DNA from: Planctomycetota bacterium | Lineage (GTDB): Bacteria; Planctomycetota; UBA1135; GCA-002748355 | Assembly: GCA_011321845.1 (NCBI GenBank) | Contig: DROQ01000091.1 | Span: 1 to 39,046, forward strand | Length of the DNA: 39,046 nucleotides | Reading direction: 5' to 3' | Shown: positions 7,261 to 16,007 of the stretch, one piece after another | Layout of the letters: every line of letters begins with the position of its first letter | How positions within the stretch are numbered: the stretch's first letter is position 1 | The notes under the pieces: generated by a model | What the model saw: the letters and a program-made list of their open reading frames with translations, nothing else | Database searches by the model: none | Told to the model about the DNA's origin: nothing | Program-made: the position numbers and the translations under genes

Positions 7261-8342
7261 AGCGCCGCGCCTTTCTCCAGTCCCTTTTCCGATGCGCGGG
7301 CCTCAGCTCGGTCCTCGGCATCGTCGCCAAGACCAGTCTCGAAGCCCTCGCTCCCGGCCTGCCCCCCCGACCTCGAGGCAAGACCCTCCTCGACATCCAC
7401 GTCCACCTCTTCGGCAAGGGCGACGGCGGCACCGGCTGCTTCCTCTCGGAGGAACAGCAGCGCCACTTCAACTACCGCTTCTTCCTCGAGCTCCTCGCCA
7501 TCGACCCCGCCAAGGGCGACATGGACGGCCAATACCTGCGCCGCCTGCTCCGGGACGCCCGGGCCTCCACCCTGGATCGCTTCCTCCTCCTGGCACAGGA
7601 CGGCCGCTACGATCACAGGGGCAAGTTCGACAAGGCCAACACCCACTTCTATGTCCCCAACGACTACCTCTTCGAGATCTGCCGCAGGCACCCAGACCTC
7701 TTCTCCCCCTGCGTCTCCATCAACCCGAAGCGCCGCGACGCCCTGAGCGAGATCGACCGCTGCGCCGAAAAAGGCGCCAAGGCCTGCAAGGTCCATCCCC
7801 CCACCCAGGACGTCGACCTGCGCGACCCCGCCTTTCGCCCCTTCTACCGAAGGCTCCGCGAGCGCGGCCTCGTCCTCATGGTCCACACCGGCACCGAGCA
7901 CGCCTCCAAGGTCCCCGACCAGGGCCTCGGAGACCCCGCCCGCCTCGAGCCCGCCCTCCAGGAGGGCTGCACAGTCATCGCCGCCCACAGCGGCCTGGGC
8001 TCCTTCTTCGACACGGAGGACTTCTTCCAAAACCTGCGCCGCCTCGTCCGCCGCTATCCCAGACTCTACTGCGGCACCGGCAATCTGGGCGGCATGCTCC
8101 GCTGGCGCAACCTCCCCCGCCTCCTCCAGGCCCCCGAAATCCTCCCCCGCCTGCTGCACGGGAGCGACTATCCCTTCCCCCCCAACCCCCTGGTCCAGTG
8201 GAGCAGGCTCAGCCCGCCCCTCCTCACCAGCCTCCTCGAAGAAGAAAACCTCCTCGACCGCGCCTGGGCGATCGAAAAGGCTCTGGGCATGCCCGACCCC
8301 GTGTTCGGGGACCGGGCGGCGCGCATCCTGGGTCTGGCCTGA
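7257..8342 (+). CDS. Amidohydrolase-2 family metal-dependent hydrolase, probably Tat-exported
   Basis: This 361-residue TIM-barrel hydrolase starts at ATG 7257, which overlaps the preceding stop. The N-terminus MKRRAFLQSLFRCAG resembles a twin-arginine export signal and is followed by a moderately hydrophobic stretch. Metal and active-site motifs in order: DIHVHLF (HxH, strand 1), VLMVHTG (His), VIAAHSG (His) and LLHGSDYP (Asp, last strand), the order seen in the amidohydrolase-2 (PF04909) family. That family includes decarboxylases and lactone or amide hydrolases, so the substrate cannot be named. Export in folded, metal-loaded form via Tat would make sense for such an enzyme. It converges with the M16 peptidase gene, with a G+C-rich hairpin just after the stop. 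Confidence 0.85.
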   Translation: MKRRAFLQSLFRCAGLSSVLGIVAKTSLEALAPGLPPRPRGKTLLDIHVHLFGKGDGGTGCFLSEEQQRHFNYRFFLELLAIDPAKGDMDGQYLRRLLRDARASTLDRFLLLAQDGRYDHRGKFDKANTHFYVPNDYLFEICRRHPDLFSPCVSINPKRRDALSEIDRCAEKGAKACKVHPPTQDVDLRDPAFRPFYRRLRERGLVLMVHTGTEHASKVPDQGLGDPARLEPALQEGCTVIAAHSGLGSFFDTEDFFQNLRRLVRRYPRLYCGTGNLGGMLRWRNLPRLLQAPEILPRLLHGSDYPFPPNPLVQWSRLSPPLLTSLLEEENLLDRAWAIEKALGMPDPVFGDRAARILGLA

Positions 8343-8364
8343 GCCTTGGGGGCGCCCCCCAGGC
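8343..8364. terminator. G+C-rich hairpin between convergent genes
   Basis: Directly after the amidohydrolase stop, GCC-T-TGGGGG pairs with CCCCCAGGC across a short CGC loop (one bulged T). No T-run follows on either strand, so this is a possible bidirectional transcription barrier and not a classical intrinsic terminator. Confidence 0.4.
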
Positions 8365-8400
8365 TTCCCACCCAGGCTCCTTCCCAGCAGCCCCCCTGGC

Positions 8401-11139
8401 TTACTGCCTTCGATTCTGCGGCCGGATGAAGATGCGCAGCGCGGGCCGGGAGAAGATGTAGTTGGCGATGTCGATGACGTCCTGGCGAGTCACCTTCTTG
8501 ACGCCTTCGTTGAACTTCTTGTCCTGGTCCAAGCCTTGGCCGAAGAGGACGCTCAGGGCGTTGTTGGAGCAGACTGCGGCGTTCCGGATCTTGCCCAGGG
8601 CGTCGTAGCAGAGCAGCATCTTCTTGGTCAGCTCCAGCTCTTCGTCGCTGAACCGGCCCTTGCGGATGTCCTCGATCACGCCGTTGATGATGTCCACGAC
8701 GGGCGCCTCATCCTCGGGGCGGAAGTCGGTCTCGATGTAGTAGTGCCCCGCGCCATCCCCGGTGTAGGGGACACCCGAGACCGCGTAGACATATTTGTTC
8801 TCTCCCTCCCGGAGGCGATGGAAGAGCCAACCCTGTCCCCCGATGATGGAGTTCATAACAGAGAGGGCGTAGCGGCGCTTCTCATCCTGCCGGGGGATGG
8901 CCCGCCAGGCGATGCGGTAGTTGGTGCGCACCTGTTGGTTCGTCTTTTCGACGAGCTGCGGCTTGGCCGGGATGGGGTCGGGCACCACGCGTGAGGGAGG
9001 AATCTCCCCGCGCTCCCAGGAGCCGAAGGCTTTGCGCGCCAACGCCTCGGTCTTGTCCAGGTCGATGTCCCCGTAGATGGCGAGGACGCAGTTGTTGGGC
9101 CGGGTGAAGGTCTCGTAGAGCCTGCGCACATCGTCGACGGTGAAGGACGAAACGGTCTCCTTGGTCCCGAAACGCTGCATACGGTAGGGATGCTTGTGGT
9201 AGAGATGCGTGCGTGTGATCTTTTCCGCGATGCTCGTGGCCTGCACTTCGAGGTTGGGGAGGACCCGCCGCAGGAGGATCATCTTGACCCGGGCGACCCA
9301 GGCCGGATCGATCGCAGGCTCCCGCAGGACCTCCCGGAAGAGGTCGAAGGATGGCTCGAGGGTGGAGGCAAGGCTCTGCATCTTGACAAAGTAGACATTG
9401 TTGTGAGATTCGGCCGAGAGGCTCATGCCGAGCCGATCCATGGCGCCCAGGAGGACGGGAAAAGGCTTCTTCTTGGTCCCACGCCAGAAGGTGTTCCCCA
9501 TCAGGAAGAACAGCCCGTTGTTCTTTTCGTCTTCGTAGATGACCCCCCCGTTGAAGGCGGCGGTCACGTCCACCATCCCGTACTCGGGCACCCTCTTGAG
9601 CAGGAGAGTCAGCCCGTTCTCGAGGACGACCTTGCGGACCTTGGAGGCGCCTTGACCCTCGGAAGCCTTGCTGATCGCCGTCTTCTTTTTCGGTGGAGTG
9701 ATGATGACGACGTTGAGCTTGGACTCGTCGAGGTACTTCCGAGCGGCCTCGCGGATCTGCTCGGGGGTCACCTTCTTGATCTTTTTGAGGTAGCTGTCGT
9801 TGAAGAGCGGGTCGGCCACCCAAGCGAGGTTCGAGGCCAGCTCCTCGGCCCGGTTTTCGACGGTGGAACGGGAAGCGTGGTAATTCTTCTCCAGCACGGT
9901 AATCGCGCGATCGATCTCCTCCTGGCTCACCAGCTCGGTCTTGAGGCGGAGCATCTCCTTCCAGATCTGGTCGACCAGGGTCCTGGCATGCTCGACCGTG
10001 TCCACCGAGAAACCCACCGAGAATCGACCCGCGCCAAACACCGGCGTCCAGGAAGAGGTATACAGACCTGTGGGCAGGATCTTGCGGGAAGGATCGTGCT
10101 CGAACTTGCGGGGCAGCCTCGAGCTGGCCGAAGCGCCGAGCACATTGGAGAGCATGTCCAGCATGTAGAGGTCTGGATTGCGCAGGTCGATCGTCGGCAC
10201 TCCGAACTGCACCAGGCAGGTCTTGGTGGAGCCGTGCTCCTTCTCCACCCAGCGCATGGCCGTCTGGGTCGGCTCCTGGGGGATCACATAGGGAGCGAGA
10301 CTCTTGCGCTTCCAAGGGCCGAAGTACTGCTTGACCTTGGCCAGCATCTCCTGGGGATCGATGTCCCCCACGATGGAAACGACGCAGTTCTGAGGAGTGT
10401 AGTACTTCTTGTAGAAACGGAACATGTCGTCCCGGGTCAGCCGCTGGATGCAATCCTGGTAGCCGATCACAGGCACGCGCACGGGATGGAACTTGAACAT
10501 GGTCTCAGCGAAGACCTGGCTCAGGTAACGGCCGGGGTTGTCCAGGTTCCGCAGCAGTTCCTGCTGGACCACGCCTTGCTCGCGGGCGACCTCCTTGGGA
10601 TCGAATTGGCAGTGCTGGAGCCAATCCGAGATCAGGTCGATGGCAGGTTCGGCCATCTCCGCCTTGGTCGTGATGTAGTACTGCGTAAAGTTGAAATAGG
10701 TGGATGCGTTCGTGTCCTCCCCGATGGATTTGAGCAGTTTCTTGCTCTCCTCTTCGGTCCTCCCCACCCACTTCATCTTGCCGTCTTTTCCGCGCACCTG
10801 GCGCTTGGTGCTCCCTCCGTGGACGATGTGCTCCATGTAGTGGGAGAGACCCGAGCCCAGGTACTCATCCTCGTAGATGGACCCGATCCGCATGTAGGCC
10901 ATGACGCGGACCACGGGGACGGAGGTCCGCCGCTCGATGACGACCTGCAAGCCGTTGGGAAGCTCCTCCACCAGCAGCTTGTTCCCCGCCTTGGCCCTGA
11001 GGGTCTCAGCCGGGTTTTGCGCCGGTTTCTGCATCGCAGCTTTCCCGGCAGCGGCCCTCGCGGCCTCTTGGGAAGGCCCCAGGGGAGCGAAAAGAATGGA
11101 AGCCGCCAAGAGGGCCCCCGCGCGAAGGATCGATTTCAT
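8401..11139 (-). CDS. M16-family zinc metallopeptidase, two-domain, exported
   Basis: The start at 11139 (MKSILRAGALLAASILFAPLG) gives a Sec signal peptide and has a GGAG site just upstream; a longer frame from 11205 would begin inside the thiolase gene. The 912 residues hold two M16 units. The first carries the inverted zinc motif H100-Y-M-E103-H104, and Glu187 (in REQGVV) is the likely third ligand. The second unit (from ~475) lacks HxxEH: the matching place reads NNGLFFLMGNTFWRG, so it is a structural half, as in other pitrilysin/processing-peptidase-like clamshells. The predicted role is degradation of peptides or small proteins in the periplasm. It lies 14 bases downstream of the thiolase, so the two are probably one transcript, although no functional link is known. 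Confidence 0.92.
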   Translation of the reverse strand: MKSILRAGALLAASILFAPLGPSQEAARAAAGKAAMQKPAQNPAETLRAKAGNKLLVEELPNGLQVVIERRTSVPVVRVMAYMRIGSIYEDEYLGSGLSHYMEHIVHGGSTKRQVRGKDGKMKWVGRTEEESKKLLKSIGEDTNASTYFNFTQYYITTKAEMAEPAIDLISDWLQHCQFDPKEVAREQGVVQQELLRNLDNPGRYLSQVFAETMFKFHPVRVPVIGYQDCIQRLTRDDMFRFYKKYYTPQNCVVSIVGDIDPQEMLAKVKQYFGPWKRKSLAPYVIPQEPTQTAMRWVEKEHGSTKTCLVQFGVPTIDLRNPDLYMLDMLSNVLGASASSRLPRKFEHDPSRKILPTGLYTSSWTPVFGAGRFSVGFSVDTVEHARTLVDQIWKEMLRLKTELVSQEEIDRAITVLEKNYHASRSTVENRAEELASNLAWVADPLFNDSYLKKIKKVTPEQIREAARKYLDESKLNVVIITPPKKKTAISKASEGQGASKVRKVVLENGLTLLLKRVPEYGMVDVTAAFNGGVIYEDEKNNGLFFLMGNTFWRGTKKKPFPVLLGAMDRLGMSLSAESHNNVYFVKMQSLASTLEPSFDLFREVLREPAIDPAWVARVKMILLRRVLPNLEVQATSIAEKITRTHLYHKHPYRMQRFGTKETVSSFTVDDVRRLYETFTRPNNCVLAIYGDIDLDKTEALARKAFGSWERGEIPPSRVVPDPIPAKPQLVEKTNQQVRTNYRIAWRAIPRQDEKRRYALSVMNSIIGGQGWLFHRLREGENKYVYAVSGVPYTGDGAGHYYIETDFRPEDEAPVVDIINGVIEDIRKGRFSDEELELTKKMLLCYDALGKIRNAAVCSNNALSVLFGQGLDQDKKFNEGVKKVTRQDVIDIANYIFSRPALRIFIRPQNRRQ

Positions 11140-11153
11140 CGTTTTCTCCAGGT

Positions 11154-12350
11154 TCAACAGCTCACTTTGAGGACGAGGGCCATGGCGGTGTCTCCCGCGG
11201 CGCATCCGCTGAAGAGGCCATAGCCGCCTCCCTCGAGGACCAGCTCTTCGATCAGCTCGACGGTGACCCGCGCGCCGGTCGGTCCCTGCGGATGCCCGTA
11301 GATCAGGGGGGAGCCGTAGTTGTTCATGGCCTCGGGGCTGAGGTCGAACTTGCGACAGAAGTAGGCGTCGTTCACGGCGAAGGGGTTGTGGGTCTTGATG
11401 GCGGCGCAGTCCTTGATGCCGATGCCCGCCATGGCGAGCGCGGCCTCGGCGGCGGGAACGACACCCTTGGGCATGTGAGCCTTCTCCACCCGGGCCTGAC
11501 CAAAGCCGAGGAGCTGGATCTCGACCTTGGGATCTTTGGAGTAGGCCTTGGCTTTGTCGCGGCTGCAGACGATGAGACCGGCGTTACCGTCCGCCGGATA
11601 GGTCTGCGATCCAAAGGTCACGGTCCCTTCGGGCATGACGGGGCGAAGTCCCGCGAGCCCTTCGGCAGTCGTAGGAAAGACACCCTCGTCGGCCTCGACG
11701 AGCTTGGTCTTCTTCCGGCTGAGGCGGATCTCGATGGGAAGCATCCATCCCTTCTGGAAAGCCCGGTCGTCAGCCAGAGCCTTCTCGTACTGCTTGTTCC
11801 GAAGCAGGGTGATCTCGTCCTGCTCTTCCCGGCTGATTCCCGCTTCCTTGGCGACGTTCTCGGCCGTGGCGAGCATGGCTTTGCCCGTGTTGGGGTCGGC
11901 GTTGAAGTTGTCCCAGACCCACTCCTCGGTTTGGCCGCGTCCCCCGACGCCGCCGGGATCGGGATAGTAGATGTGCGGCCCGTTGCTCGTCCGGTCACAG
12001 ACCAGGGCGAGCATGGCATCCTTGATCCCCGATTCGATCTCGAGGGCTGCGGACTGCAAGGCCCTCGCCGAGGTCGCGCATGCCTGGGAGACAATGGTCC
12101 CGGTGATCCCTTCCGCCCCCATCATCGCGGCGACCCAGGGACCACCGTAAAAACTGTGCATCTGGGGAACCGTGAATCCCAGGACCAGGCCGTCCAGCTC
12201 CTCCCGGGGGATGCCCCGCTTCTCGAAGAAGGAGCGCGCGCTCGCGGCCCCCAGCTCCAGACTGTTTTCCCTGCCGAGGCTACCCTGCCAACGTACGAAG
12301 GGACTGCTCCAATACCCGCGATAGGGGATCCACGCCTTTTCCAATGCCAT
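11154..12350 (-). CDS. Thiolase-family acetyl-CoA acyltransferase
   Basis: This 398-residue protein has the full set of thiolase catalytic residues: the nucleophile Cys91 (VSQACATSA), His321 (KTHNPFAVND), His353 (YGHPQGPTGAR) and the second Cys383 (FSGCAAGDT). The length is typical. It would catalyse thiolytic cleavage or Claisen condensation of acyl-CoA in fatty-acid or related metabolism. NPFAVND replaces the NEAFA box of classical degradative and biosynthetic thiolases, so it belongs to a divergent subgroup and its substrate is uncertain. The start at 12350 has a GGAG site upstream. No other beta-oxidation gene is in the window. Its partner in the transcript appears to be the M16 peptidase. 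Confidence 0.9.
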   Translation of the reverse strand: MALEKAWIPYRGYWSSPFVRWQGSLGRENSLELGAASARSFFEKRGIPREELDGLVLGFTVPQMHSFYGGPWVAAMMGAEGITGTIVSQACATSARALQSAALEIESGIKDAMLALVCDRTSNGPHIYYPDPGGVGGRGQTEEWVWDNFNADPNTGKAMLATAENVAKEAGISREEQDEITLLRNKQYEKALADDRAFQKGWMLPIEIRLSRKKTKLVEADEGVFPTTAEGLAGLRPVMPEGTVTFGSQTYPADGNAGLIVCSRDKAKAYSKDPKVEIQLLGFGQARVEKAHMPKGVVPAAEAALAMAGIGIKDCAAIKTHNPFAVNDAYFCRKFDLSPEAMNNYGSPLIYGHPQGPTGARVTVELIEELVLEGGGYGLFSGCAAGDTAMALVLKVSC

Positions 12351-12384
12351 GCTCGTTCTCCAATTCCAAAAAAGTGGGGGAAAG

Positions 12385-12396
12385 GAGGCTAGCCTC
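12385..12396. promoter_or_regulatory. Perfect 12-bp palindrome upstream of the thiolase gene
   Basis: GAGGCTAGCCTC lies in the 91-base gap between the alpha/beta hydrolase stop and the thiolase start, 35 bases upstream of the latter on the minus strand. It could be an operator for a dimeric regulator or part of a terminator stem. There is no T-run beside it. Confidence 0.3.
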
Positions 12397-12441
12397 GGGG
12401 GGCCTGAGACTCAACGCCCAAGCCCCCTCCTGGGAAAGGCT

Positions 12442-13731
12442 TCAGCGGCGCTTTGCCCCAGTCTTGGAGGGCCGGGACGCTCCGGCGGGATGGGCCCGGG
12501 CCAAGTTGGGAATCTTTCTCAAGGAAAACCTGTAGACCCCTTTTCCGGGGAGATCCAGGGAGCTTCCTTTTTCAGGGAGGAAATGGAGAGCCACCCCTTT
12601 TTGGGCCGCCCTGGCAAAGGCTTTGAGAGGGAAATCCAAGGTCACCCAATGGTACCCACGGAAGCTGGCAGCCGAGACCTTGGGGACCAGGTCTTGAAGA
12701 CCTGTCTCCTTGCCAAGGGTCTTGAAAGGCACATCCCCTTTCCCCTTATGGGGACCGGCCTTGCCCTTGAGTCGGGTCTCGGTGCTAAGGGCCAGTTCAT
12801 ACCGTAACCCGCCCACCTGGAGCCGGACCTTCCCCTGAAAGGTTCCTTTGACCATCGCGCTGAGAGTCCACTCCTCTCCCTTGGCGAAGGTCATGAGGGT
12901 GTAGCTGGTCCCATCCACCTGCCGGCTCATCCTGAGAGTTTTTCGAATGAATCCTGGAGTCTTGGTCAGGGGATCGGCGGGATCGAAATGAGGAACAACC
13001 GCGAGGGTCTCCTTTCCCAAGGCCTGCTTCAAGAATTTCGCAATGGCTTCTTCGGCCCCGGGGACCTTGCCGAACATCCTTGTGCCATGGCGATCGCTCC
13101 CAGGAACGATCTCAAACTTGGTCAAGGGTCCTGCGAAGGCCTGGGCCACGGGTTTGACTCCCGGGGCCTCCTCCTCGGAGCTGAGGATCAGGAGGGGAAT
13201 TCCCGGCCAATTCCCAGCATCGGCAATACTATCGATCCCGAGGTAGTGGGAACCGGGCGTCATCACCACGCAGGTCCTGAAGGCCCCCGGATAGCGTACG
13301 ACGCTGGCCAGGGCCACGCTGCATCCCACACTCGCCCCCACCAAACCGAGGCGAGTGGTGTCCAGGCCCCTCTCTCCCAAGAAGCGGATCGCTGCCTCCA
13401 CATCGAGATGCATGCGATTGAAGAGTTTGGGGTCCCGGTCCCGCACCCGATCCGCCAACTCCGGGGCGCTCTCCCCATGGCCTCTAAGATCCATGACGAG
13501 GAGGTTGAAACCGGCCTTTCGCAGGGGCGTCACCAGGGGTGCGTAAGTCTTCCGGGTGTGGCGATACATGGGAAGGCAAAGGATGGTGGGAGCCTCTTTG
13601 CGCTCCAGGTAGAAGTCGGCCTTGATGCGGACCTTGTCCTTGGTTTCAAACGAGACCTTTTCGGGGCCGCCGGCGGGAACTCCGAATGCGTGGAGCGAGA
13701 ACAGGACAAATGGAAGAAGAAGGGGAGTCAT
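12442..13731 (-). CDS. Exported alpha/beta hydrolase with an extra C-terminal domain
   Basis: ATG 13731 is preceded by AAGGAG at good spacing and begins a signal peptide (MTPLLLPFVLFSLHAFG). Of 429 residues, ~25-240 form an alpha/beta hydrolase: oxyanion-side RGHGES, nucleophile Ser134 in GASVG, and catalytic His215 in GSDRHGTRMF. The acid residue is not certain. It resembles dienelactone-hydrolase or acyl-peptidase-like esterases. Residues ~245-410 form a second region with alternating strands (SYTLMTFAKGEEWTLS, KVRLQVGGLRYELALS, GYHWVTLDFPL) that looks like a beta-sandwich, perhaps a binding domain. The tail is basic and proline-rich (ARAHPAGASRPSKTGAKRR). The substrate is unknown. It is divergent from the glycosyltransferase pair. 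Confidence 0.82.
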   Translation of the reverse strand: MTPLLLPFVLFSLHAFGVPAGGPEKVSFETKDKVRIKADFYLERKEAPTILCLPMYRHTRKTYAPLVTPLRKAGFNLLVMDLRGHGESAPELADRVRDRDPKLFNRMHLDVEAAIRFLGERGLDTTRLGLVGASVGCSVALASVVRYPGAFRTCVVMTPGSHYLGIDSIADAGNWPGIPLLILSSEEEAPGVKPVAQAFAGPLTKFEIVPGSDRHGTRMFGKVPGAEEAIAKFLKQALGKETLAVVPHFDPADPLTKTPGFIRKTLRMSRQVDGTSYTLMTFAKGEEWTLSAMVKGTFQGKVRLQVGGLRYELALSTETRLKGKAGPHKGKGDVPFKTLGKETGLQDLVPKVSAASFRGYHWVTLDFPLKAFARAAQKGVALHFLPEKGSSLDLPGKGVYRFSLRKIPNLARAHPAGASRPSKTGAKRR

Positions 13732-13872
13732 GCAGTCTCCTTGGTGATGAAGGCGGATCGGAACTGGCAGAGTGGGATCGAGAGAGTGGATTGGAAGGCA
13801 GAGAGCTTGTTTTCGCAAGGGGCAACCGGGGGGAGGGGGCTCCTTTTGCTGTAGCTGATGCGCCCTCCCGGC

Positions 13873-13878
13873 TATGAT
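13873..13878 (+). promoter_or_regulatory. Candidate -10 element just before a glycosyltransferase start
   Basis: CCCGGC-TATGAT ends ten bases before ATG 13888, which has no ribosome-binding site. The same CCCGGC-TAT arrangement (TATACT at 36823) precedes the gene at 36836. Transcription would start at or very near the start codon, giving a leaderless message. No clear -35 element is visible. Confidence 0.35.
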
Positions 13879-13887
13879 CTCCGCCCC

Positions 13888-14910
13888 ATGAGGCTCGCTG
13901 TGGATATGAGCTGCGCCCAGGGGAAGTTCCCGAGTGGCGTCGAGCGGAGTTTCCTCCTGACTCTAAAAGCCCTGGAGGAATTGCTGGGGAGCGAGAAGGT
14001 CCTGCGCATACCCCCCGAGACGGGCATCCCCTCCTTTCTCTGGCGGCGGGGCTTCCTCCCCGGGAGGCTGGAGCGGCTCCGGCCCCTCTTGCTCCTGAGT
14101 CCCGTGGCGGCCCTGCCGCCGCGCGCGCCCTGCCCCATGGTGGCGACCGTCCACGAGATCCCCGAGCTTCGGCCGGGGGCGGGGGAATCCACGTTCAGGC
14201 TCTTCCGGAACCGCAGGGCCAGACATAAGCTCCCCGGACGCGCCTGGCGTGTCCTTGTGCCCTCGAAACAAACGGGGGAGGCTCTGGCCCGGGAACTGCC
14301 GGAGTTGGGCGAGAGGATCAGAGTCTTCGCCCAGCCCATCGACCCACGTTTCTTCCAGGCCCAGGGGAGGGACCGGCCCCGGGAGGAGCGCAGCGGGGTG
14401 GTCTTTGTGGGTGTTCCGCGCCGGCGGAAAAACCTTCCCCGCCTCCTGGAGGCCTGGTCCAACCTTCCCGCCTCGCTCAGGGAGCGCCACTCCCTCCACC
14501 TCGTGGGCCCCCCAGACCTGGCCCAATTCGCCTCCTCCGGTATCCAGGGTCTTCGCATCCACACGGGGCTGAGTACCCAGGGACTGATCGAGCTGATGGA
14601 TCGCTCCCTGGGGCTGGCCCTGCCCTCGCTCTCCGAAGGTTTTGGAATCCCCGCCTTCGAGGCGGCGGCACGGGGGATCCCCTGCCTCTGCACCCAGGAC
14701 TCGCCTATGACCGAGTGGCTGGGCCATCTCCCCCTCGGGGTCGATCCCTATTCCATTACGAGCATCGAAGCGGGGTTGCGCCGTCTGTTGGAGGACGAGA
14801 CGCTCTGGGAGACTGCGGCTACCGAGGGGCCGCGGAGAGCGCGGGCCTTTTCCCCCCAACGCAGCGCGAGAACCTGGCTCTCCCTCCTCGAAGAGGCGGG
14901 CGCCCGGTGA
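13888..14910 (+). CDS. GT4-family glycosyltransferase
   Basis: I chose ATG 13888 because the protein then opens with MRLAVDMSCAQGKFPSGVER, a usual GT4 N-terminus; the ATG at 13858 would add a stretch unlike the family. Length is 340 residues. The central segment VATVHEIPELRPG and VLVPSKQTGEALA match the acceptor-domain end of these enzymes. The donor domain has VVFVGVPRRRKNLPRLLEAW and the signature LPSLSEGFGIPAFEAAARG (E-x7-E). It probably adds a sugar during polysaccharide or glycan synthesis. Its stop overlaps the next glycosyltransferase start (GTGA), so the pair is co-translated and likely acts in one pathway. Donor and acceptor are unknown. Confidence 0.87.
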   Translation: MRLAVDMSCAQGKFPSGVERSFLLTLKALEELLGSEKVLRIPPETGIPSFLWRRGFLPGRLERLRPLLLLSPVAALPPRAPCPMVATVHEIPELRPGAGESTFRLFRNRRARHKLPGRAWRVLVPSKQTGEALARELPELGERIRVFAQPIDPRFFQAQGRDRPREERSGVVFVGVPRRRKNLPRLLEAWSNLPASLRERHSLHLVGPPDLAQFASSGIQGLRIHTGLSTQGLIELMDRSLGLALPSLSEGFGIPAFEAAARGIPCLCTQDSPMTEWLGHLPLGVDPYSITSIEAGLRRLLEDETLWETAATEGPRRARAFSPQRSARTWLSLLEEAGAR

Positions 14911-16007
14911 TCGGAGTCCAGGCCTGGCACATCGACGGCCGCCCCTCTGGGGTCGCCACCCGCCTGGGAGCCCTGCTGCGCGGCCTCCTTGAAATCGAAT
15001 CCAGGGACAGGGTCGAGCTATGGGCCAGCGATTCGGTCCCCGAAGAAACCCTCCTCCAAGCCCTCGACCTCGAAAAGGGTGAGATCCCTCTGCGCAACCT
15101 CCCCATCCCCCCCGGTTCCAGTCTCGCCCGGATCCGGGCCGAGCACAGGGTCCTCCCCAAGCAGGTCCAAGAGAGCGGGATCGAACTCCTCTGTATGGAT
15201 ACCCTCCCCGCCCCCAAGCTCCCCTGTCCCCTGGCCTTGACCCTCCACGATCTACGCGACCTGGGTCCTTACGCGCGGGGAATCCGGAGGCTCTTCGCAG
15301 GCAAGGTCCTGCGGCGTGCCGGCGAGCGGGCCAAGATCCTCTTCGTGCCCAGCCCGATGATCGCGGAACAGTGCATGACCCTGCTTCCGGAGGCAAAAAC
15401 CAAGCTGACGGTTCTCCCAGCTCCTCTGCCCCGCTGTTTCGACCCCGGGCAGGTCCCCAGAGAACCGGGACAACACTTCCTCCATATCGGGCGGCTCGAG
15501 AAGCGCAAAAACTTCCCCTTCCTCCTCCAGGCCTACGCGGAAGCGAGGGCGGGGGAGCCGGACTTCCCCCCTCTCTGCCTGGTAGGGGACATCCCCCCAA
15601 AAAAGGAGGGAGACTTTCGCTACCTCCTGCATGAGCTGCAGCTCCAGGAATCCGTCCTGCTCTTTCGGGGGATCGCCAACGAAGACCTCCGCGCCCTGGT
15701 CTCCTCCTCCATCGCCGTCCTCTTTCCGTCCAAGCTTGAGGGTTTCGGGATCCCGGTCCTGGAAGCCCTCGCCATGGGCCGGCCCCCCATCGTACTCCAA
15801 GGGGGGCCACCAGCCTGGGTTGCGGGAAATCACGGCATCGTCCTAAGGGAAAACCCGGGGATCTGGGCTGCCATGATGCAAAATCTCGCCAAGGGAACCC
15901 TGGAGCTATCCCCCGAACGCATGCAGGAGCGGGCCCGGGAGTTCGATCGAAAAGAGCTGGCCTACCTCTGGCTCGAAAAGATGCTCAGCTCTGTCCCTGG
16001 TGGTTGA
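14907..16007 (+). CDS. GT4-family glycosyltransferase, GTG start overlapping the previous gene
   Basis: The coding frame extends upstream to 14715, but homology-like sequence begins only at GTG 14907 (IGVQAWHIDGRPSGVATRLG), which overlaps the preceding stop as GTGA. That gives 366 residues. GT-B features are LTLHDLRDLGPYARG, ILFVPSPMIAEQC, HIGRLEKRKNFPFLLQAY and FPSKLEGFGIPVLEALAMG with the E-x7-E pair. It is a paralogue-like partner of the upstream enzyme and most likely adds the next sugar in the same glycan. The 3' end overlaps the convergent membrane-protein gene by 23 bases. Confidence 0.87.
   Translation: MIGVQAWHIDGRPSGVATRLGALLRGLLEIESRDRVELWASDSVPEETLLQALDLEKGEIPLRNLPIPPGSSLARIRAEHRVLPKQVQESGIELLCMDTLPAPKLPCPLALTLHDLRDLGPYARGIRRLFAGKVLRRAGERAKILFVPSPMIAEQCMTLLPEAKTKLTVLPAPLPRCFDPGQVPREPGQHFLHIGRLEKRKNFPFLLQAYAEARAGEPDFPPLCLVGDIPPKKEGDFRYLLHELQLQESVLLFRGIANEDLRALVSSSIAVLFPSKLEGFGIPVLEALAMGRPPIVLQGGPPAWVAGNHGIVLRENPGIWAAMMQNLAKGTLELSPERMQERAREFDRKELAYLWLEKMLSSVPGG

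Noticed and set aside
9190-11223. 677-codon plus-strand frame
   Set aside because: It is antisense to the M16 peptidase gene. The product (Leu/Gly/Asp-rich, no motifs) looks like a shadow frame.
13963-15810. 615-codon minus-strand frame
   Set aside because: It lies opposite the two GT4 genes and has no family features.
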